This document shows positions 1 to 64,000 of a DNA stretch of 64,000 nt, in pieces. This stretch comes from Melieria omissa. Taxonomy: Eukaryota > Arthropoda > Insecta > Diptera > Ulidiidae. Position numbers and translations under genes: made by a program. The first letter of the stretch is position 1. Each line of letters starts with the position of its first letter. Under the pieces are notes generated by a model. That model was not told where the DNA came from. It saw nothing but the letters and a program-made list of their open reading frames with translations, and made no database searches. The stretch lies in assembly GCA_963971225.1 (NCBI GenBank), contig OZ020269.1, positions 19,032,921 to 19,096,920 of the forward strand, in the 5' to 3' direction.

Positions 1-930
1 TATTTAGGCGCACAAAAAACTGAATCAACGATACGAAACGAAACGAACTGTCCTTCTGGCGAGCGTGATCTTGAAACACTGAGCGGCGGCGGCGCATTTT
101 CACTGCCAGTAGCGCTCAATTGCGACCGACCGACGAAAGCACACAAAATACAAAATATGGCCAAATGGTCAAAATGAAGAATAAGAAAGACGCCATCATC
201 TGTGTTGTTGTTCTTGTCGGTGATTCTTCTGCGTCGCCTAAATGCTCAGTGGCAGCTAAAATTGTCACAAATGTTGTGGAACACAACAGCAGCAGCAACA
301 ACAAAACATAATAATACTACACTCGCTCGAACGGTCGAAGAATGCGACAAGACACAAAATTCTATATGCTTTGGCCAAGAATGTGTGCATGTGTGTATGT
401 GTTTAAGTGTGTGTGTTATGCGCTATGAGGCACACAGGCGTCACGACAGCGCAGCAGCAAATGCTGCGCGTTGAAAATTTATTGCCGAGAAATGAAAAGT
501 TCACTTTTGAAACAGCAAATACAAATTGACATTTATGAGTGGTAAACGGATTTTGAAAAAATAATACAATTAAAAGAAAATCAAATCAAATAAAAAAGAA
601 AAGGCCAGTTTGAGCACATCGTCATCTGATGGGAGGAGACAAAGTGAGAGCGTAAAAACGCCAAAAGACATAGAAAACGCGCACAAAGGTGAAGGACCAT
701 TTGAAAGGGGAAAAGTGAAATACTAAACGCGCTGAGTCATTTGGTGCTCAATTGAAAAGTTCTAAAGCTTTTCACTCTGCAATATTAAAAAAAACTCAAA
801 TGAGAAAACAAGCCCATTAAATAATTTGAATACAAAATTCAAACAGTGTCGAAAAGCTATGACCAAAATTTGTTTTTACATTTGTGGTCGACATAACAAA
901 CAAAAACCTAAAAAAATACTTTTATCTTCC
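1..930. other. Pkn intron, no gene seen
   Basis: AT-rich with short CAA and TG-rich runs. Small open frames on both strands lack splice context or recognisable motifs. Nothing supported. Confidence 0.5.
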
Positions 931-1320
931 GGATCTCTGTAGTGTTTTTCAAGCAGAACGTTTTGCAATTCTTGCTATAAGGGAAGTCTGTAGGATTCTC
1001 CTACAGCAAAACGTTCAGGTTAGCAATGTTGACATCTTTTTGGACAGCCAGGAGGCCATTGAAGCACACATTAAGTCTACTGCAAAATCCAAATTAGACA
1101 GAGACAGGATATACTGAGATTGGTGGGACCTCACCAACTCCGTTTTCACCGACGGCTCCAAGTGTTCACAGCTCATTTAAGAATCGGTCTACACACAGCA
1201 AGATTGGGGATTACTCAAAATTCTTTTTACAGAAGATCCCTAAAGCTGAGGGAGTCTGTGTCTACACGCAGCGAAACTGGGAATTCCTCACAATTATTGT
1301 TATAAAAGCTCCCTGAAACA
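931..1320 (+). mobile_element. LINE RNase H remnant, rearranged
   Basis: From 931 the plus strand reads PDLCSVFQAERFAILAIREV then VDIFLDSQEAIEAHIKS, the middle of a LINE-type RNase H domain. An FTDGSK motif, which should come first, instead lies downstream at about 1142-1158. Two diverged copies of a stretch starting GGGATT/GGAATT follow (about 1206 and 1278). So this is a scrambled, dead fragment of at least two pieces. Confidence 0.65.
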
Positions 1321-1959
1321 GCGATTCTGTGTCTCTGATGAAAGGATCAAGTTGAGGACGCCCTATCAAACAACTGAAGAAGACGATCTAAAAACAGAGG
1401 CAGCTGGAGAGAACTTTTGCTGCAGACTGCAACCCGGCAGTGGGTTATTATGGCCAGTTAAAGGAAGGCCTTAGTCTCGTAGTCAGGCTGTCGTGCCAGT
1501 CAAAAAGACGAAGAGGAAGGAAACGAAACACTTTCTTTCTAGCGTATCTCAACGTTGAAAATACTCTCTCTGAAATTCTCTGCTAATAGTCTAATTGGTT
1601 CTTTAGTCGATCTGTTGGAGACAAGACTGAAATGCATCATGACCTATTCTGACGATGCGGGTTGGCTCTAATGCTGAGTGTTCTCTCCCATTTAGAAAAG
1701 ACCGGAAGCGTCAAAAAACGGTATACTAATGACGACTGAGCTAATTCAGTAAATTGGCAATCTCTGCTACCTACGCTCCTATGCCAAAACCTACTGTGGG
1801 AGATTATTACGCCATTATTATTTGGTGCCAAAAATTGCTTAGTGGGACAATTAGCATTGCTGGGAAAAATTTTGATCAATACATTTCACAACCATGACCT
1901 TTCAGTAACTCTGCAGATAGGTTCAAGGCTGTAAGTGGACACTAAGCGCAGTTTTTTTG

Positions 1960-2085
1960 GTCGAACTATTCATTGCTCTTGCGACTTTCGTGACCTGGAT
2001 TCTGTGGTAACTCTAGTTTGGCATTTTTCTTGGTGCATGCCACAATGGCATAAATTTCAGCCTGGAGGCTGAGAGGATTTATGAA
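1960..2085 (-). mobile_element. LINE RNase H fragment
   Basis: Minus-strand translation gives LSLQAEIYAIVACTKKN followed by sequence ending in KSRKSNE-like residues, matching the same RNase H segment seen in the other LINE remnants here. It is short and lacks flanking domains. The sequence between it and 1320 may be related decay. Confidence 0.5.
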
Positions 2086-2426
2086 AGCGCGGACCAAAAA
2101 ATTCAGCGCTCACGCTCTCAAAGATTCTTCAAGGTGCTGATTTTTTTAGAATCCAAAAAATTTTACAAAAAAATCAATTTGAACGAAATTTTTTATGAAA
2201 GAGTTGTGTTTTCCTCTTAATGGACCGACGTCAACACCATTCGCAGTAGCCGTCAAACGCACCAAAGTGATTGAGCGAACTAGTGGGCGGTGCGCTCAAT
2301 AATGACGTAGATGACATACGGCAGTCGACAGTAGAAAATGCGCCAGCGATTTTCAGCGTCTATTTACTTAACAGAGAGAGGGAGAGAAACACTTCAAATT
2401 ATATACATACATACATATGTACCTAT

Positions 2427-4368
2427 TAGGGATCGCAATTTTTTGCCATTTTGCGATCCCGGGATTTTCGGGATTGAAAAGTCAAATCCCGGGATCCCGG
2501 GATTTAATCCCGGGATTCAAATAACAAATTTGTTAAATAAAACAATTTTACCAAATTGCATAAATACTTGTTTATAATATATTTACCATAAAAATGGACA
2601 CATTTGGCGTAGTTTTAAGATTTTTTATCTTGAATTTAATCACATTGTAAGGCGGAAAGGGAGGCAGTCGGTGTTGAGTCGTCGAAGTGGTTGGTTGTGC
2701 GCGGCACATCACCAAAATCCAGTTGTCATTTACAATCAGTTGTCAATTACATTCAAAATTGTCAGTTTAAATTTAAATCAAATAAATAAACATAGTCATT
2801 GACAACATTTTGTTTAACTTAAAAGTTTTTCATTTGACATTTAACTTCAGTTTGATAACATTTTGTTTTATCCAAAAATTACACTTAAACATAACTTATT
2901 GCTTTGCATCAAATGTATCATAAAGTACATATAAAGGCATATTTGATAAAAAAAAATAAAATAGTTAATTTGTTAGTAAGGGAGAGGGCTGGGTTGTGAA
3001 CCAGGCTGGGGTGTGAACCATTGCCGTTTTTTCTTTCCCTAATTGGCATATCGCCAATCTTTCAACTGTCAATTTTGTCTTATGAAATGACTCTGCTTTT
3101 GTGGTTACACCGAAGTACAAACACGTATTGCTTGTGGCAGCAATCGAGTTTGAAAGACATCGTGTTTGAAAATCGACTGCGAAAACTTGTTGGCTTTTTT
3201 TAAAGTGCTATCCAAGAGACTGCGCTTATTGCAAAAAGTCTGTGTAATACATGTTTATTTAGTGTTTTGATTCTATTTTACGATGCAATATTTGTTTATG
3301 TCGAATTATGATTGGAAGTGTCGTTTATTTTAAAGTTTCCAAAATGGCATCGTGGTTGGGCTGTGAACCACTGAGGTGGCTGGGTTATGAACCACCTGTT
3401 TTTCGTACTACATTTGTTCTAACACTGTCAATTATGGACGGATATATTAAAATAAAGTAATTTTATGTAATTTCACTCGATTTCCTTGAGTTCACTTGAA
3501 GTGGGCCAAAGCGAGAACGCATTCGTATTTCACAAGCAAACATTGCGACACCGATTAGGATGAAAATTCAAAAAATTGAGCACTTTCATTCATTGCGATT
3601 TTTTGGCCTAATGGGCGTCATTATAACTTTTTTTCACCTCTTGAGGCTTCCTGATTAAATAAATTCTCAATGTACTTAAAAATTATGGGTGTTTTCTTCG
3701 TATTTTCCGACTTTAATAGGGATTTTCCAGATGGTTCACAACCCAGCCACTTTTTTGAAAAAGCGAAAAATCACGTTCTCAGAAAATTGGACGTAGAGAG
3801 TTAAATTTCAATCAAAACGGTAATCTGTCTTCATAACAAAGTTGCGTTATATATTCACCTTTCCAACGGTATCTTCGATTTTTCGATATTTTTATTCTGT
3901 GAAAAGTTAGAGCCAAACACAAAACCCGGTTCACACCCCAGCCCTCTCCCTTACTTTTAGTTTTACTTCGATTATTTCGATAAAAAAGTTAAGCGTTGTG
4001 ATTAACTAAAAACTGAGATCTTAAAAATACTAAGGCATTAAATGTTTTGCCCTCTAATCTAGAGCGAAATTTATTGCAAATAAACCCTGCTGAGAGAAAA
4101 CATCTTTCAGATTCAACACTTGCTGGTTGAATGCTTAGTAAATAATTATAAGCCTTTTGCAAAAGACGCCCTCTATCCCCTCCCTCCTCCTTCAGATAAG
4201 GAATTGGGTTTTTGTGCTTTTAAATTTATTTCATTTGAACTTTGAAGCATCTTTTGCAATCCCGAAAATCCCGGGATTCAAATCTTTTAATCCCGGGATT
4301 TTCGGGACTGGAAAAAGTCCGGGATCCCGGGATCCCGGGATCCCGGGATCCCGGGATTGCGATGCCTA
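2427..4368. mobile_element. Non-autonomous hAT-type DNA transposon, 1942 bp
   Basis: The 8-bp direct repeat GTACCTAT flanks it exactly (2419-2426 and 4369-4376). The ends are inverted repeats: TAGGGATCGCAAT on the left, TAGGCATCGCAAT as the complement on the right, 12 of 13 matching. An 8-bp target duplication is the hAT hallmark. Just inside each end lie repeated copies of the self-complementary decamer ATCCCGGGAT (about 2455-2516 and 4258-4358, the right end having it in overlapping runs). No transposase frame remains. A second inverted-repeat element is nested inside. Confidence 0.85.
2976..3954. mobile_element. Inverted-repeat element nested in the hAT copy, 979 bp
   Basis: The ends are inverted repeats starting GTAAGGGAGAGGGCTGGG and continuing into TGTGAACC. 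The motif CTGGGNTGTGAACCA recurs internally (about 2988, 3005, 3357 and 3382, and reversed near 3731 and 3930). No open frame of note and no clear target duplication were found. Superfamily not assigned. Confidence 0.65.
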
Positions 4369-4376
4369 GTACCTAT

Positions 4377-6227
4377 GTATGAATGTATATAGAAAATATT
4401 AAATGGCGTTTAAGCAAAAATTTACCTTCTATATGGATTTAAAAGCCGTTCAAACAATACGTTTGCATATGTATGTATGAAAAGCTTGTTTAAAGTACAA
4501 CAAAAGTTCAACACGACAGGCACGAGTTGACGTTTGCGCCAATGTAAATATAGACGAAACAGATTTTCAACGCAAAACAACGGGCGAGTGGTTGTTTGTG
4601 ATGGACAAAGTCATAATGTGTGATAAGGAAAACTTGGCATTTGGTTTGACGGTGTGTCTGTAGATCTATGTATGTGTTCGAGAAAGTGTGCTGTGCATAA
4701 TGCACAAACGTCACAGTCAACTTGACGCACTTGTGGACATTTTACTTTGTGGATAAGAATTTAAAAATTGCTTAAAAACGAGTGAAATTATGTTACGTTC
4801 AAGATGAAAAAGTTCCAAAAAGTGAGTCATATTGTAAATTTTGAGTGTGTCTAGTTTTGTGATTGAATTGCTTTCTGATTTGTAGATGATTTTGTGTAAA
4901 GTATGAAATTGTAGGAATTGATGTTATAATTCAAAACCTGCGCAATAAATGTATGAAACGTTAAATCAACTTGATAGCTAAACGATTTAAGCAAAAGTTA
5001 GAACTAAAAAGACTTCTAAATGATATTTTAACATAATTAAAAAGTTATTATCAAACTTAACCACAATCTGGACTAATTCGAAAAGTAAAATTTTAATGTA
5101 TAATGACCATTCTAGGCACATGCGCCTGGACAAGATATCTCTAGTGCCTTCACTAAGCTATGGAACTCGAGCTGCCGGACATTCTTGGCTTAAAAAAAAA
5201 GCGACATTTGGACTAAAAGTGATGCAGAGTCCAAATCTGGGAAACCTGATTTCAAGTGCTGCCTACTGCAGGCTGCAGTATCTCCTAACAATGGCTCTCA
5301 CCAGATCTACTTCAAGCAGCTGCAAGCTTGGTCACTTGCTGATCAAGTGGGGAGGCAATAGCTGCGGTACAAGAGGCAGCAAAGTCCATGGACAATCTCA
5401 ACAATATATAATAACAAAAATTTAAATTATTAAATTTAAATTAATTCAATTCTGTGTCGCTTTACATTCTCCCTTCTGTTATTTTACCTCAAATTTGTTT
5501 TATCTTCTTTTATAATTCTTAAAGTTTTCAAACATGTTTTCAATATTATTGGATAAAACTCTGAATTCATGTAACGTACGCGTTTGGTTAGCCATATTAG
5601 ATGTTAATAATTATTTTTTATATATTTGTAATGTGTAAGTCTATGTGATCTTGTGCTGGGTTATCAAACAAAGAACATGTTAAACATTAAAACCGTAAAA
5701 ATATAAACTCTCAATGCAGCTAACTAGCAGATGGGACTAAAATAAATAAACATTTGTGGTGCAAAGTTATTTTAAAAAACATACAAAAACAAATGTATTT
5801 ACAGTGAGTGACACAACAACGTTATATGGATTTTTTTTACATAATTTACAAATATAGCCAAACAAGAAACGGAAAAGTAGACAAATGCAAATGACAGATT
5901 GCACTCTGGGTTAGCGTAACCGTCCTGAGGGCTGAGAGGTGACTGGGTGGGCAAAATTCAGTCGACGCTGTAAACCGCGTTTTTCACACAAAATCGAAAT
6001 CAACTCAATTCATTGCATTTTTTTGTTAACAAAACAGAAAACGTAAAGGGATTGAAAGCTCAGGTGATAAACAAACAAGAGAAAAGACGCATTAAACTGT
6101 GAGGAACATAACGTAAAAACAAAAACATATAAAAGCATTACTTAATAAATATAAATCAAAAACAACGAAGGTCATAATTGGTGTTCTAGATGAGCTGCAG
6201 GACTTTCAACTCAGTGAATGTAAATTC
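4377..6227. other. Intron sequence, no gene seen
   Basis: AT-rich. A 109-codon plus-strand open frame at 5096-5425 has no recognisable motif and looks like decayed repeat. Nothing else supported. Confidence 0.45.
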
Positions 6228-6930
6228 TAATAAAATGTAAATGAAATACTTTCTTTCAGTTACTGTTTCTTTTTTACACTAAAATATTTTCTATACATAA
6301 CAATTAAATTCAAAGATACAAATTTTAACTTTTACTTCAATAAATTAAACAAACTTTCAACAACTAAATTTTAATAAAATATAAATTGATTGTTTCTTTC
6401 ATTAACTGTTTCCTTTTTACAATAAAATATCTTCTACACATAAAAAATAAATTCAAAGGAACAAAATTTAACTTTTACTTGAATAATTTTAACGAAATTT
6501 CAACAACCAAACTTGGTAAAGGTCAAAAATTTAACTTTTACTTCAATAAATTAAAAAATTTTCAACTACTAAATTTTAATAAAATATAAATTGTTTTCAT
6601 TCATTAACTGTTTTTATTTTACAATAAAATATCTTCTACACATATAAATTGAATTCAATGGAACAAAATTTAACTTTTACTTGAATAATTTTAACGAAAT
6701 TTCAACAACTAAACTTGGAAAAGGTAAAAAATTTAACTTTTTTACTTCAATAAATGAAAAAAATTTCAACAACTAAATTTTAATAAAATCTAAATTGATT
6801 TTTTCTTTCATTTACGGTTTTCTTTTTACAATAAAATATCTTCTACACATATAAATTAAATTCAAAGGAACAAAATTTAACATTTACTTGAATAATTTTA
6901 ACGAAATTTTAACAACCAAACTTTAGAAAG
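6228..6930. repeat. Tandem repeat, roughly 205-bp unit, about 3.5 copies
   Basis: A block starting TAATAAAAT recurs at about 6228, 6371, 6577 and 6781, each followed by CTTTC-ACTG, then TTTACAATAAAATATCTTCTA and later TTTAACTTTTACTT. Spacings of ~143, ~206 and ~204 bp show two full units plus a shorter first one. Sequence identity between units is high by eye. Confidence 0.75.
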
Positions 6931-7411
6931 CACTTTAAGCACATAAAAGAGGCAATTACAACTTTTCAACAACTAATTTTAACAAATAGTTTTGCAAAAA
7001 AAGTACTACAGAACAAAATATATTTAACGCTTAACACATTTTTTGTATCAATTGTGTAGATTTAATTAAAACCAATAAAATGTTAAAACTTGCCAATTTT
7101 ATATAAAATTCCTAATATTTACATTTCGACTTTAAATTTTCCAATCAACAAGAAATTGTTAAAATGTCTCAATTTAAAAAAAAAAAATTCCTAATATTCA
7201 AATTTCGACTTAAAATTTTCCATTATTAAACCTCTGACTAAACATTTCGCATAGAAAAAACCTGCACCTGCAGCCATCGCCCACCAAAATTGGCCTTTGT
7301 TGTTTTTGTAAATTAAATAAAATCATTAATGCAAACGAACCAAAGCAAAACAAATAAAATTATTTAAACCAAAGAAAGGACAAAAAAACCAAAAATAAGA
7401 CATTTCCTAAC

Positions 7412-63344
<55,933 letters not shown>

Positions 63345-64000
63345 GTGCAGGGCAGTTAGCGGGAAGGATAACCACAACAAAGTATATGAAATAAAATATA
63401 TAAAACGGCAAGAGGAAGCGCGCAAATTTTGCACTGGAATGTTTTGCTTTGTACACTTTGGAATAATTTTGCACTAATTTGTTTTCACATCGAGCGGTGG
63501 CAGAAAATTTGTACTCAGTCGGTTTGGATTGTGGTTTCTTGGCATTTTCATTTTTTGTTTTACGCTTTCACTGTTATGTAGAATTGTGCAAATTATGGTT
63601 TTGTTGAATTGTGTGCACATGACACATTCGCGTTACGGTAAAAATAAAACAAAAACCATAGATTAGAAAGAAGTTGAGTGTCGGTTGATTGCGGCGCGCG
63701 AAACCGGAAAATCTTTGCAGCAAAACAGCCAGAAAGTTAATGCGCACGTTGGTTGTTGTTGCTGTTGTTGTTATAGTTGGCCAAACAACAGAGGCGTTGT
63801 TGAATGGCTCATTTCATTTGAAAGCCGAGACAGCACAATTGTCATTAATCAAGCCAACAACTCGAGCGCTAAAACGCTTTGCTTTTGATATGTCTTCGGA
63901 TTTTTTTTCATGCTCGAGTCATGTGTGTTTCTTTTTTGCGCTTCTTTAATGAGTTTCTTGTACTTCGAGTTACTGTTTGTTGTTGTTTTATGTTGTTTAT
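63345..64000. other. Upstream of the putative Pkn N-terminal exon
   Basis: Either 5' untranslated region and promoter or another intron, depending on whether the exon at 63084-63344 is first. CAACAA/GTTGTT repeats at 63745-63775. No core promoter identified. Confidence 0.35.

Noticed and set aside
5096..5425. 109-codon plus-strand frame
   Set aside because: No recognisable motif and no start or splice support; probably decayed repeat.
1..7411. Pkn kinase-domain exons
   Set aside because: No minus-strand sequence with glycine-loop, HRD or DFG-type motifs was seen, so the exons are taken to lie outside the window.

Overview
The window is nuclear DNA from a fly, most likely a tephritid fruit fly or close relative. 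It has long AT-rich introns, insect-type splice sites, poly-Q-rich proteins, an I-clade LINE, a rosa-like (DD41D) mariner and tRNA-headed SINEs with the core familiar from tephritid genomes. There are no bacterial features. Species identity is inference; no search could be run.

Almost the whole window is one gene on the minus strand: the fly orthologue of protein kinase N (Pkn), the Rho/Rac effector kinase. Five coding exons are visible, running right to left: a putative alternative N-terminal exon (63084-63344), HR1a (58117-58435), HR1b/HR1c (31382-31902), C2-like domain plus linker (9092-10381) and a poly-Q/Pro-rich linker (7412-8077). Reading phases match at every junction. The catalytic kinase exons are not seen and must lie left of position 1. 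The introns measure about 4.6, 26.2, 21.0 and 1.0 kb.

Inside the 21-kb intron, on the same strand, sits a complete second gene of four exons (17838 down to 11494). It encodes a 951-residue, Gln/Ser-rich protein that I do not recognise. All three of its introns are phase 0. Its first intron is filled with a degenerate AT-rich tandem array.

The rest is a dense layer of mobile DNA in the Pkn introns. The best-supported elements are: a full-length I-clade LINE with both ORFs open and 13-bp target duplications (32902-38228); non-autonomous hAT-type elements with 7-8-bp duplications at 2427-4368 (itself carrying a nested inverted-repeat element), 61719-62176 and 38274-38794 (weaker); an internally deleted mariner (42143-43023); and a GGAT/GATA microsatellite complex (45097-48297) that hosts both a 5'-truncated R1-clade LINE and a rosa-like mariner. 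There are also several LINE 3'-end remnants, two SINE copies, a mariner remnant split by a SINE, several minisatellites, and a 124-bp near-perfect palindrome (60554-60677).

The two cellular genes share orientation, and one is nested in the other. The transposons are passengers. The intact LINE is also in sense orientation to Pkn.
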